Assembly: GCF_016808095.1 (NCBI RefSeq)
Contig: NC_068973.1
Location: forward strand, 15,682,501-15,746,500
Reading direction: 5' to 3'
Source: Vigna angularis
Taxonomy: Eukaryota > Streptophyta > Magnoliopsida > Fabales > Fabaceae
Length of the DNA stretch: 64,000 nucleotides
In this document: in pieces, positions 36,208-48,596 of the stretch
How positions within the stretch are numbered: the stretch's first letter is position 1
Layout: every line of letters begins with the position of its first letter
Position numbers and translations under genes: made by a program
Notes under the pieces: generated by a model
Seen by the model: only the letters and a program-made list of their open reading frames with translations
Databases searched by the model: none
Told to the model about the DNA's origin: nothing

Positions 36208-37631
36208 GATTATTGTTCAATTAATTACTATCCTAGATTTTCAAATCAATCAATGTAAATTCTCAATTAATTTGTTGACATTCACACTCTTAACCAAAGT
36301 ACACTTTCAATTAAAAGCAAGAACTTTGTAGATTAATCATAGTAAATTTAACCAAAGTACATTCTCAATTAAATATTACTATGCCTAATCATGTCTATTC
36401 TTTTACCTCTTATATCATGTAAAAAGCTAATTAAGTAAAGTACATTCTTTATTAATTCTTGTTAAATTGTTTACCACTAATCAAAGTACATTCTCAATTA
36501 TTGGCAAAAACTCATTCAATCATATGAAAGTTTCTAACTTTAATCTAAGTAGATTCTCATTTAAAATTAAAAATCCTTAGACTCATATGATTGATATATT
36601 ATGTAGATTTGACATCGTGCTAAATCGCTATAATGTAAAAATCATTACTTTTAATTGATTAAGAAGCAAAAGACATAGGTAAAAATAAATCACAACAAGA
36701 ATCAAAAGAACAAACAAATTTATTCATCTAACCTCAGAATCCAATTGAGAAATTACAATAGAATCAACACTAGAGGCTTGGCACTCCATGGAATGTTCAA
36801 ATAACATGAAAATATAAGAAGAGAGGGTGGAGAACATGAGAGAAGAGAGGATGGACGAAATTTGAACCCCCTAAGGAGTTCCTCCGGTCCCCTAAAGTGT
36901 TTCCCTAGGTCTCTTTATATGGAAATTGAATTTGGCTTTATTTCAAACTTTTCTGTTGTTGTAATCTTCTTTATAATTATCTAATCTCCTCCATTTATCT
37001 TCTAAATAATCTAATATATTTAAAATATATTTGATTGTTGTGGAGATCTAAAAATATTTGAGAAGATATTTGTTAGATTAAAAAAGATTTGACAAATATT
37101 ATCTTTTTATATTTATCGATATAGTTAAATAAGGTAATTATTTAATAATATATCAAATAAAATATCTTAAAATATGTTTTTCCCAAATTATCTTTAATCA
37201 TAAACATTTATCAATTATCAAAGCCCTTTTGATAGAAAAAAATAGAGAAAACCGCAAGATCCAAATTTTATTGCCTCTTCCTTCCTCTTATCTTAGCCAA
37301 ATTTCTTCATTTTTTCATGTTATGCTTGGATTGAGTTTTGGTGGTCTTGATTATTTGTTATTCTTGGATTTATCTTTAAGGTGTCATGAAACCTTAACCA
37401 ACTTATTTCCACATCTCAATGAGCACAACTTAGTTGCAGCTGCACTAACACATGTCAAAATATCCAAAAAACATTTATGCAATTTAAAAGTTATTTTTAA
37501 CATGTTTTTGTATCTAATGCTAAATAAACCCAATTATAACAAATCCTAATTAAAATATTCTATTAAAGTACAAAAACCATTTAAGAATCCAATATTAAAG
37601 ATTAAATGAGTGCATAAATATGTAGTCATCA
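36208..37631 (-). repeat. Right arm of the palindrome, LTR family D
   Basis: Minus-orientation LTR starting TGATGACTACATATT at 37631, related to 60480-61743. The inverted repeat with the left arm leaves a spacer of about 45 bp around 36165-36208. The frame at 37229-37549 is LTR sequence. Confidence 0.85.
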
Positions 37632-38640
37632 CCTTTTCTTTAGCACCATAGGTTTTACATCGGTGATCCTTTGGTGATCTAGTTTGGTTGTGATCTTTGT
37701 GTTATTAGTTATGTGAGGACTCTAGATGATTTTTATTTTTGTCTTATCAACCTTTCTATCTTATTGTGTAATGATTAGTTTAGTAATATAACTTTTTGTG
37801 TTGTTCTCAAGAGTTATGTGTTGTTCACTAGGCTAAGAGTGTGTTCTTACATTTTGCATATTAGGTTCTTCAGATATTGCGGTTGTTGCGCTTAGTATTT
37901 TTTCCGTTTTTACTTGAATATTTCTTGTGCTTATTATATGTTTTAAGGTTTACTGTGTGAACTTCTCTTCTATTGTCTAACATTATGTGTAACTTTAGAT
38001 ATAACCTTGATTAGACTTGTTGTGTAGATGCTTCAAATCTAGACTTTGTACTCTTATGTTATTATTTTTTTTGGCTTTTAGTGTTTAGACATTTTAATCA
38101 CTATAATTTGTTCTTATGTTTATGCTTTTTTGTATTTTTACATGTTTGATTACATAAAACTATTTTGCTTAATGTTATTTGTTAAACTTTAAAATCAGAT
38201 ATGTGTTAGACAATCTTGTCTTCACAATTTCAACCCAAAAATTCAAATTATTTACGAATTTTATCGATTGATTCTAATATTTCAATTATTGACGAACTTG
38301 AGTGACAAATTTTATAGACAAATTTATTTTTGTCGGTAAAATTTGTCTGTAAACCATCGATAATATCATATATTTTGTTTATGATATTAAATATTTAATT
38401 ATATATTTTGTTAGTATATCATATATTTTGTTTATGATATTAAATATTTAATTATATATTTTGTTAGTATAGACAATTTAACCAAACAAATATATCTCCA
38501 TATATTATTAATATATTATTAATCACTTTGAGTTAATAAGGAAATTGAATCATGATTTTAACATATATGTTAGGTGGAGAAATACAAAATTAAAATAATT
38601 TCCTTTATTTTAGTAGTTTTTTATATTGTTTTTATTATGA
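37632..38640. other. AT-rich intergenic DNA with a 53-bp tandem duplication
   Basis: No gene seen. A 53-bp unit starting ATATCATATATTTTG is repeated exactly twice at 38363-38468, suggesting recent slippage or unequal exchange. Confidence 0.7.
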
Positions 38641-39804
38641 CCATGATGCCTACATAATAAAGAGTGAAGGTGAAGTTGAAAAGGACTAATTCAATAGTCA
38701 AAAGTCATAGCTGAGCCCTAGACATTGAGATTTCAGAAAATAACAATCCAAGTCTTTTTCGCAGGTCGATAAACTGGTTCAATCTGGACTTTTGGTATTC
38801 TATGCCGAATTCAACGACTCATACACTCTGCAATATTACAATTTATTCTCCACTTTTATTTGACCACATTCATCTTTCAACTACATCGCTTTTTTATGTC
38901 AATCTTCCTTCAGAAGTTGCGTGCTACATGTTCCAACCTCTTTTTTTTTTTTTTTTTTTAACCAATTTTCAGAAGAATCGTTTTGCCTGAGAAATGGAGA
39001 ATGACAGGTTTAGAAGCTTTTGGTTGAAGAGACGCGTGTGTTGTGTGCACCATGTGTGAACAATTCCACTTTGGTTTTTGTTACACGTGCCAAGTGAAGC
39101 TCAGGGGTGGTGGTGGCGGTTTAACCTTTTGTCTTTCCGCTTTTGCAACCACCCAATTCCAAGAAAGAAGGTTTCACACACACGCGCACATATCACAATA
39201 AATTACAACAAACAGACCAATGCAATGTTTCCACATTATTCTTCTCAACAAAAATATTCCATGCAGATTAAACAACGTTTTTCATACAAAAAAATTCTAA
39301 AATCCAGGTTTCTACATTATCTTTATAAATTCTAAAAAACTTTCTTCGACGGCAATATTTTCTTTTTTTTCATCCCTGTTAATCTGCCATTTTTGTTTTT
39401 CTGTTATGTAAGAGAAAAATAATTAGTCTACAAAATAAACACGATAAAAGGCATTGTTTATGTGAATTTCATCGATTATAACTATTTTACATTTCTTGTC
39501 ACAACGTTGATTGTCAGGGTACATAAGAAAATCCAAATTTGTTCTCACTGGTATTTATTTGTTCTACAGCTTTAGGGTAATAACTTAATTATGAATACTG
39601 AAAGCTGACATTAATAGACGCGTCTCCGGCACTTTTTTTCGGAAGCATCTACGTTAAAGAATTTCATATGTTCAAACCTGATTTCGGCTTCATATTTTGA
39701 TGTTTGATGCTTTACACACTTATAAAGCTCAAACAACCATACACTAACAAACTATATATGACATGTATATACTAATACTTTACTTCAATAATAATAATAT
39801 TAAT

Positions 39805-39838
<34 letters not shown>

Positions 39839-39948
39839 GAAGATCTGTATATAAAGCCATTATTTATAATCCAGTCATTTAATAAATTTCCTTTCATACT
39901 ATTAATTGTATACATCTCTTTTCCTGTGTTCTATAACCTATATTATGT

Positions 39949-40028
<80 letters not shown>

Positions 40029-40687
40029 ATTAGAAACAAAAAATGAATTGGATTTATTTATAAGTTAAATAAAGCCATGCACTTTAATTTTTACGAAAAT
40101 TTTGTTACCTAATTTTCTAAAAATCAATTTAAATTAATTGAAAAATATTCTTTAACACATCTAAATTTTTTATATTCATTTCACACTATCTTTCTTTACT
40201 TTTCTTACTCTCTTATCTTTTGAAAAATTACAAAAATTTACACTTTTATAACCATTTTATTTTTATACCCGTGTCAGATGAATGTAAAAGTGTACGATGC
40301 TAACATTATTCAAATTAATTTTCATCTTCAAAATATTTTCTTTATCTCTCCGGACACCGATGCATTTAATGAAGAACTATTAGTTCGTGCATTTTCAAGT
40401 AGTAGTATCATTCAGTGAAGGTATATTACAATAGTTTAATATAATCTCGTATACTTCAAACAAGTCAAAGTTCAAGCTAAGATTTGGTGCTCCTTGCCTT
40501 TCTCAAGCTTTTTCAATTAAAGAAACATTCCATTGACAGCACACATATGGTAGATTAAAATAACTTAAGGACAACATTAATCAGTAATATAATGAAAATA
40601 TGGTATGGATAACATGCAAAGCCATGATAGCGGAAAAACAAAGAAACCATGAGTTGTGGAACGAACATGAACAATGTGGTATCCTCG
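38641..40687. other. Downstream flank of the ERF gene, microsatellites
   Basis: A T-run of about 20 bases lies at 38941-38959, a CACGTG G-box at about 39085, an (AAT)n array at 39789-39838 and an (AT)n array of about 36 units at 39953-40025. Short frames at 38802 and 39078 have no recognisable domain. Confidence 0.6.
39953..40025. repeat. (AT)n microsatellite
   Basis: About 73 bp of uninterrupted AT dinucleotides. Likely highly polymorphic. Confidence 0.95.
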
Positions 40688-42643
40688 TCAATATCCGTCA
40701 CCCCTCCAATTCATAGGAGGCTCAGAAGAAGAACCTCCAAACTGCGTCGAAAATGTCAGAAACTGTTCTTGCTGTTGAGAGAGAGCTGAGGAAGAGGAAG
40801 AAGACGAAGAAGAAACAAACATGTCTCCCCCATAGAAACCGAGCGTGTCTTGGTTATTGAAGTTAGTTCCAGCTGCACCCATGATTTGTTGTGGATAGTG
40901 ATAGTGAGTTGGTGAATAGGTTTCTTGAGCGAAGTGTGGAGTAACAGGGTTTGAAGTTTGGCCACTGGCAGCTGTTGTTGATGAGATGTGCTGATTTGTG
41001 AGGTAACCAAATTCGGCAGTTCCTTGAACCCTCTCAGGGAAATTGAGCTTCGCTTTGCTTCCTTTGAATCTGAGAGCAGCTTCATCGTAAGCAAGAGCCG
41101 CAGCTTCTGCAGTTTCGAAAGTTCCAAGCCATACCCTCGCTGCCTTCTTCGGATCACGAATCTCTGCAGCCCATTTCCCCCATGGACGCTGCCTCACTCC
41201 TCTATAGTGTCTTCTTCTTCCACTCCCTTCACAATTTTACTATTAATATCATACCTTTCTATAGCATCTTTTTTTCACTATCATTTCATTATAATTACCC
41301 TCATAAACTATCTCTCATCAATCATTACTATGATATATATGATTATTCCACCAAAGGTATACATCTTGATATTGTATTTTTTTTTCTATTTTCGTTTTCT
41401 TTTATAATATCATATATCTTATAAATCTATCGCTTTTCTTCTCTTTTAATATATAATATTAACTTTTATTAACATTTTTTAAATACATGATTAAATTTTC
41501 AATCATATTTAAAATTCCCAATATAAAAAGATAGAATGCTTTTCACCATGAGATATAAATTATCAAACTAAAACTCAATTTTAATGGAATAACAACACTA
41601 CTAATATCTACAGTCCTTTATAAGTTTTTGTCTCTAATTAAATTGACTCATCAATTTGTACTTTAAGTGAGACTCGTGCATTCTCACAATTGTCGTAAAC
41701 TTGGTAACTCAAATTTTTAGCCAAATAGTTCCAGATATTTTATTAACATACTATTTATTATTTATTTCTTTTTAATTATGCCATATTATTTCTATTTTAT
41801 CTCGATGTGAAACTTTTAGTATATAGCAAAACCTTTGTTCACACCTTAATTGGGGTCCATAATATTAGATCCTCTTCTTTCTTTTAGGGGGTAAAAAACT
41901 AGTATATATATTAATCATATATAAAAATTAGAATCAAGATTTCAAAAACATAAAAGGGGTCTACCTAAACCTTAGTTTGAAGCTCTAACCTTAATTTCAA
42001 ATTTTAAATCAATGACTTCTAAGTCAGAAGCAGCCAATTATAATAAGGACTGCACTAGACCTCAGTGCAGTTATGGTAACAAAATTTTTTAAGAGCTGTG
42101 CATGAAGCTGTACGGTACGTATGCTTTAAGTTGTGGCCTCACAAGGGAAGATAAAAGTATTAATAAATGTTGCACCGGTAAGCACAGGAATTTGAACATG
42201 AAATATATCAAACTTTAGGTGCTGCGTTTGTGAACACTTTGACTCTGGCAAACAGTCTTAGTTTGCACCCAGAAAGGGATATAAGACGAAAAACAAACAA
42301 TATCTCAGTCATAGAAATCAACCCTACCCATCAAATCCAATTTGAACGCAATAAATTAAAAATATGATGGAAAAGATATATAGCAACTGGTACGAGTGTT
42401 TGTGAGATACTTACCTTGATCTTGTTGTGGCACTTGTGATTGTTCATTATTATTCTGGGATGAGGTGTTGTTGGAAGAAGTAAAAAGGTCTTCATGGGAG
42501 TGAAGAGAATCATTGTTGGAACCACCTATGACTTGTGTGAGCGCAGAGACCATGGCTGTCATGTCTTGCTGTGACCTTTCGGAGTATATTGGGAACAAAT
42601 CATATTCCTCTTCTCTTTCAGTGGAATGTGATCTTCGCTCCAT
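40688..42643 (-). CDS. AP2/ERF transcription factor, ERF group X-like (ERF113/114/115 type)
   Basis: Two exons: 42643-42415 and 41226-40688, with an intron of 1188 bp from GTAAGT (42414) to AG (41227). Lengths 229 and 539 nt join in phase to 255 codons plus stop. Exon 1 contains [16 protein letters not shown], an N-terminal motif typical of group X ERFs. The AP2 domain (about residues 83-142) runs from [20 protein letters not shown] through [18 protein letters not shown] to LNFPE, with the Ala and Asp that mark the ERF subfamily, so GCC-box binding in the nucleus is expected. The tail has a Ser run and a Gln/Glu-rich end. The ATG at 42643 is the first in frame; the longer frame upstream lacks an ATG. 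Relatives act in wounding, regeneration and stress responses. It looks intact. Confidence 0.95.
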
Positions 42644-42673
42644 GTCTTTGATCCACTCTAGCAACTGATTGAT

Positions 42674-42683
42674 GTATATATAG
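42674..42683 (-). promoter_or_regulatory. TATA-like box of the ERF gene
   Basis: The minus strand reads CTATATATAC, 31-40 bp before the ATG. That would give a very short leader, so another start site further up is also possible. Confidence 0.4.
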
Positions 42684-43280
42684 TGTGCGTGTGTGATGCT
42701 TATGCTGATAAATAAATTAATTGATCCTTAACGTGGCCCTACTGCAAAGTCTCCTATTGTTATTGGCTATCTTTGAAGTTCTATTTTTCATCATTGGAAT
42801 TGAGGATGAACATCAAAGTGTTAAATCTTTGATAGTGGGTGATACTCGTGTTTGGATCCACCAAACGTAAAGATAAGAGAAAAGAAAGAAAGGAAATAGA
42901 TCTACGAGGGTGAGAAAGGAAGGGGGAGAAGCTAGGGTTTTCGTTCTTTGATTTTTATATGGAGATTCCGTGTTTACGAGTGTGAACATGCGACATATAG
43001 CACCTTTAAACAGTACACAAAAAAAATCAAAAGTTCATCAATTGTTAACTTTTTAAACAAGAAAAATTCTATTATGGCACTTTTTTTTAACATATTTTAT
43101 AATTCATTGAAGTTTATATATGTTCATTTTATTAAATTGTAAGTACAGTTATTAAGCACAAAGTGAGACTCATATGAAACTTATTTATGCTTAACAAGTA
43201 TATTTCATGCATACCACTCATCTTTTAAACAAATTTTTACAGTTTTAAACAAATTTTTACAGGTAATGTGTAATGAAAAA
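42684..43280. promoter_or_regulatory. Upstream region of the ERF gene
   Basis: About 600 bp lie between the gene and the MULE border at 43281; most of the proximal promoter must be here. No defined cis-element beyond the TATA-like box was identified. Confidence 0.4.
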
Positions 43281-43772
43281 GGACCGCGATATGTTGACAA
43301 CGTTTTGACACTTGTCAGCGTTCTATTAATTCAATTTTAATAAAAAATTTTAAAAGAAAAAAGATTTGAAAAATGTTTGATGCTTTATAATGTGTTTATT
43401 CCGAAAGCACCCTTGTACGTGAAGAACACCGTCTTCATTTGAGGGTTTTCATTTTTACTCCTTCTTTCTCATCTTTGTGCATATCTTCGTGGACGTTCTT
43501 CAACCTCCTTCGTCGGTGATTTCAAAGTGTGCCCTTGTTCTCTCCATTTTAGGTTTATCCTCGCTCTATGTTGAGGAATCAAGATCTGTGCTTTGTGTGC
43601 AATTGATTCCTCTGTTAACATTGGTTCTTCGAACAAGGTAAGAACTTGAATGCGTTCCAATATTCTTATCTTGGGTTTGGTTATTGCTTTTGGCATTTGA
43701 TGGTAAATTTTTTTTGGTTTTTTCGTAACAAGAAGTATATTTATTTGTCTGCAGTGTTTTGTTTGTCATTCA

Positions 43773-45015
43773 ATGAAAAGCAAGTTTGTTGATACTTTGA
43801 ATGAAGTATTGAGTGTGAAGCACAAGTCAATCATTTCAAATACCCATTTAGATAGTTTTTAGAACTCAAAGAAAATGTTAAAATTAGTAGGGATGTTCTG
43901 AACGAATTATTGATTAGATGGATTGATGAGAGTGGTTGTTTTCGTTTTGGTGAAAGAGTAGTGGAATTGAAGGCCATAGATGTTTGTTTGAGCTTAAGGC
44001 TGAGTTTAGTTGGTCAAAATATTAAATTAAATGAAAAACAACTTACAAAGAGTCATTGTCGTAAGTACTTTGGTGATGGAAAGTAAAATTTGCAGTTGAT
44101 ATATGATTTTCTTTTGAAAAAACACAAGAAGTTGCCTTTAGCACATTTTTGTAGCTTGTACATTTTGGTTAGAATTTCTGAATTCTTGGTTCCTAATTGT
44201 AGCAGAACAATATTCCCTATTTTGTTTGAAATTGTTGATAGATTAAGTGAATTGAGTATTTATTGTTGGGCTCGTATAGTGTACCAATATCTAGTTAGTG
44301 GTTTATCCAAAGCTTGTATAGCGTGGAAGAAAGAAGAAGGTGCCAACAGTGTCTATGTGGATGGTTGTGTTTACGTGTCGCAAGTAAATGTTGTACATTG
44401 ATTGTTTGATGGTAATCAATTGCGATGACTAATTATATCCCGTGTGATGTATTTCAGGTTTGGTTTTGTAATCGTTTCATCCCATCAAATGTTCGTGTAG
44501 AGAAATACCCAAGACTTTTGCATTGGATGAATATAAATGTGGGAAACAAGTTCATCCAACGTGCTATGGAAACGGGTGTTGTATCTAGTTCATTGTCCAT
44601 ATTAAATTTGTTTGGAGTGAATTATTTTGTTCCATGCTAATTGGGGGTAAATTTCAGATGCTTGATGATTATGGTGCATCAAGCAAAGAAATCAGTGAGT
44701 CGATTGTGAAGGCATCAGTTAATACAATTGGAGAGGATTTGAAGGATCAAAATAAGTCAACACACAGTAGCAAACACAGATAATCAAGACACTTTAATTG
44801 AAGAACTTGAAGAAGAGTTATGTGAATTGCAGGCTGAGTTGGTGGCAGAGATGAATAAAGATGATGGTGGTTGCAGACATGATGGTGGTTATAGTACGCC
44901 TTGTGAAGAACAGGAGATTTACAATAACTTTGCAAGTGAGGGAGGAATATACAACCATGAAAGTGTTATGAAGGAAGGACGACGTCGTAAGCGTTACAAA
45001 AGTATGAGTTTGTAG
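43773..45015 (+). pseudogene. Plant-mobile-domain / DUF1985-like gene in MULE, plus copy
   Basis: ATG 43773 opens MKSKFVDTLNEVLSVKHK. After a one-base shift near 43858 come VLNELLIRWIDESGCFRFG, LPLAHFCSLYILVRI (44120) and a VYVDGCVYVSQ block. A clear intron (44382-44458, GTAAAT..TTTCAG) precedes VWFCNRFIPSNVRVEKYPRL. A second acceptor near 44658 leads to a coiled-coil tail and a basic end, RRRKRYKSMSL (45015). A stop lies at about 44084. The family resembles the domain shared by plant mobile-domain and DUF1985-Ulp1 proteins. It matches the first half of the minus-strand gene in the same element, but no protease half follows. The tail in the last exon needs a frame choice. Confidence 0.65.
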
Positions 45016-45220
45016 AACTCCGTACACAGGATATAGTCCCAAATTTGAGTGATTTATGTAATTTGTGATTAGTGCATTATTGGTATATGTAAAACTATGG
45101 ATTACCAGGGGATGTATCAGAAGAATTTGAATGACTGTTAATAAAGACATTGTTTAATGCAATTGTGATTGTCATATTGAATTGATTTTCCTTTTTTTAG
45201 CATTATTTAGGATTCAGTCA
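45016..45220. other. 3' flank of the plus-strand MULE gene
   Basis: AT-rich, no gene; likely 3' untranslated sequence before the satellite array. Confidence 0.4.
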
Positions 45221-46661
45221 TGGGATAGGGTGTATTGAGGAAAAATTTTAACATGTGGAGGGGCCTGTGTGTGCGGAAGACTCCCTAAGTATGGCTTGAG
45301 GATCACAGTGGGGGTCCTGGGTGTTGGACAGAGGTCACAGTCCAGTGTAATCGATTACACAACATTGTTAATCGATTACCAGGAGAAATATCCACTTTTG
45401 TACCGAAACTCGAGGGGTGCTCCCCAGTCCTGGTCACTACGCTCCCCAACCATGATTGGGGGTCTCCCTAACCCTTTTTTCTGGAGTTCATGTCATTCGT
45501 TAGACCCTGGAGGTCATGGGATAGGGTGTATTGAGGAAGAATTTTAACATGTGGAGCGACCTATGTGTGGGGAAGTCCCCCTAAGTGTGGCTTGAGGATC
45601 ACAGTGGGGGTCCTAGGTTTTGGACAGAGGTCACAGTCTAGTGTAATCGATTACACAACACTGGTAATCGATTAATAGGAGAAATATCTAGTTTTGTACC
45701 GAAACTGAAGGAGTGCTCCCCATCCCTGGTCATTGCGCTCCCCAACCATGTTTGAGGGTCTTCCCTGGACCTTTTCTTGAGTTCTTGTCATTCGTTGGAC
45801 CTTGGAGGTCATGGGATAGGGTGTATTGAGGAAGAAATTTAACATGTGGAGGGGCTTATGTGTGGGGAAGACCCCCTAAGTGTGGCTTGAGGATCAAAGT
45901 GGGGGTCCTGGATGTTGGACAGAGGTCACAGTCCAGTGTAATCGATTACACAACACTGGTACTCGATTACAAGGGGAAATATCTAGTTTTGTACCGAAAC
46001 TCCAGGCATGCTCCCTATCCCTGGTCACTACACTCCCTAACCATGTTTGGCGGTCCTCCCTGGCCCTTTTCTGAAGTCTTGTCATTCGTTGGACCCTAGA
46101 GGTCATGGGATAGGGTGTATTGAGGAAGAATTTTAACATATGGAGGGGCCTATGTGTGGGGAAGACCCCTTAAGTGTGGCTTGAGGATCAAAGTGGGGGT
46201 CCTGGGTGTTGGACAGAGGTCACAGTCAAGTGTAATTGATTACACAACACTGGTAATCGTTTACCAGGGGAAATATCCAGTTTTGTACCGAAACTCCAGG
46301 GGTGCTCCCTAGCTCTGGTCACTACGCTCCCCAACGATGTTTGGGGGTCCTCCTGGCCCTTTTCTGGAGTTCTTGTCATTCGTTGGACCTTGGAGGTCAT
46401 GGGATAGGGTGTATTGAGGAAGAATTTTAACATGTGGAGGGGCCTATGTGTGGGGAAGACCCCCTAAGTGTGGCTTTAGGATCACAGTGGGGGTCCTAGG
46501 GATTGGACAGAGGTCACAGTCCAATGTAATCGATTACACAACACTGGTAATCGATTACACAACACTGGTAATCGATTACCAGGCGAAATATCCAGTTTTG
46601 TACCGAAATTCCAGGAGTGTTCCCCAGCCCTGGTCACTGCGCTCCCCAATCATGTTTGGGG
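45221..46661. repeat. 295-bp satellite array, about 4.9 units
   Basis: Units starting TGGGATAGGGTGTATTGAGG lie at 45221, 45517, 45812, 46106 and 46400 (spacing 296, 295, 294, 294). Each contains GTAATCGATTAC-type palindromes in pairs; the fifth unit has an extra 21-bp copy of that block (46527-46580). Frames of about 80 codons here repeat once per unit and are not genes. Confidence 0.97.
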
Positions 46662-47167
46662 TGTCGTCATTGTGTTTTCAATTATAAAATTTCAAGTTCG
46701 ACGAGTATTTTGTAATCATAATATCATTCAATAGTAAAAACTCCATACATTAACTTAAAAACATTACAATACTGCTGTGTGTAACGACAAAACAACAAGG
46801 TCTTCAAAATACAAAATTACATAGTTGTAGAGTGAAATCCAATCTAGAAAGTTGGTTGTCCATCAAAGCAATTGCGGATGTTGTTGAGGTTGTCCACGAC
46901 GTTTCGAACACAATTTTCAATTGTCTTAAATCTATCGGCCATGAACGTGCGAAGCTCTCTGATTTCGTTTATGACTTCAGTCAACGTTGTAGATGATATG
47001 TGTTGTGGATTATCAGAATGTTGACTTCCTTGCTGTTCTTTATTACCAACTTGTGCTTCATCATTGGGAACTTCTGCTCCTTGATTTCCAACGTCGTCTT
47101 TGTGAACCCATATTCCTTCAGCATTTTTTTCATAACCAAATCAGGATATAACATCTAAACCAATCCT
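46662..47167 (-). other. Coding-like tail after the Ulp1 domain
   Basis: Minus strand from 47150 to 46850 reads GIWVHKDDVGNQG, then STTLTEVINEIRELRTFMAD and a RFKTIENCVRNVVDNLNNI coiled coil. It is in line with the protease exon but beyond a TAA at 47168-47170 and a further TGA. It may be the true C-terminus reached by an unseen intron or lost through mutation. Confidence 0.45.
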
Positions 47168-47486
47168 TTATTTAATCTTAACTTGGGTAAAAGGGTCAGT
47201 GTCTATAGGCACACCAAAGTGTTCCATTAATGTGGTAATTAAGTGCATATATGGTAGATAGGCGTTCTCCCGTAAAGTCATATTTGTATGAAAGCAACAA
47301 AAACAATCATTACTTTTGGTTCGACTATCAAATCTAACAACTCATCCATGGCCAAGCAACTTACGTGTTAGGTTGGACTGGGATATTGGCTTGTTTAAAT
47401 ATCAAAGGACACTTAGAATCTTCAAGTCTATTCGACAATAGACCAATAAAACGTTGAATATTTTGAGCTTGTGATGTAAAACCATA

Positions 47487-48596
47487 TGATAACTTTTTGG
47501 CAAGTATACCAAATCGTTCCAAGTAGTATAGTGGATAAGTAAAAGTGTATCGTTCTCCCAAGGAAATTTGAGTTACGTTAATCAATTAAAATTATTTATC
47601 AAGATCAATTACTGATGATATTTGTGATTTCAATTTGGAATTAAGCATGAAATTAACAACGTAAAAAAATTTAAGATTGAAAAATGCGATAAAAGATCAC
47701 TGGAATTGGTCTTTGACTAACATTACAGTAAGATCCTGGACAACATATATTCTCTGTTCAAGCATTCACATGAGAGTATCTTGGTTTAATTCCTTAAAAC
47801 AAGTTCTAAAATTATCTATTGAATTATTAATTCCTTAATTAATTCATCAGATAATTTTGCATTAACTTCAGATGTTGAGAATGACCAAAAGCACATAAAC
47901 TATTCCTAGCGTAGTTACTTTTAGTTTCTTTTCTTACGTTTCTGGTTCTAAAAATACTTTCCAGTACAAAAGAAATTTTATAGAGAATAATACTTCCGTA
48001 TAATCAAAAGCAAGTCAAGAAAAGAACAAGAACATAAACATATATTGCACAGAAAATTTACATTAATGTTTCGTCATACAACCAATTCCAATGAACATAA
48101 AATTTAGCCTATCCTAGACATCTCAAACGTACTCTTTACAGCAATTCCTTGCAGAAAGTGAAGTCTTGATGTCTTGAAAGGTCTCCTGATCGTCTCTTGA
48201 ATTCTACAGTAGTTTTCTGGCTATTTTCATGTGTCAGAAGATGGTTTCTGCCTTTTTGTCATGTCTTTTAAAGCCACTTAACTTCATTAATTCGCTCAGC
48301 GCGTAGGTGTCTGTGCGCTATGCGAATTTCTTGTAACTGCTACCTCTCAACTGATGTTATTCGCATAGCGCACAAGTATTGGTGCGCTATGCGAATTTCC
48401 TTTTGCTGGCAGTGCGAATTTTGGCTTGCGCTATGCGAGAATTGGCTGACAGACTTCCAATTATACATCCTTTCCTGTAGAATAATTTACATAACAATCA
48501 ATTTCCTATTACAACATTTCACTGAGTAATAACATGAATAATTAGAAGATTGAGATCATTTATAAGTGTAAAAACAACTCTTTTTCACACTTATCA
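47487..48596 (-). mobile_element. Solo Gypsy LTR in an intron of the PMD-Ulp1 gene
   Basis: 1110 bp in minus orientation, starting TGATAAGTGTG (48596) and ending AAGTTATCA (47487), flanked by an exact CCATA duplication (47482-47486 and 48597-48601). It carries inverted and direct copies of GTGCGCTATGCGAA (48305-48445). It belongs to a family different from the Athila-like LTRs elsewhere in the window. Confidence 0.92.

Noticed and set aside
37229..37549. 106-codon frame, also seen in related form at 61383
   Set aside because: It is LTR family D sequence in both places.
39078..39335. Possible small gene near a G-box
   Set aside because: No domain, splice pattern or composition supporting a protein.
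45269..46687. Series of frames of about 80 codons on both strands
   Set aside because: They recur once per 295-bp satellite unit and have no domain; they are by-products of the repeat.
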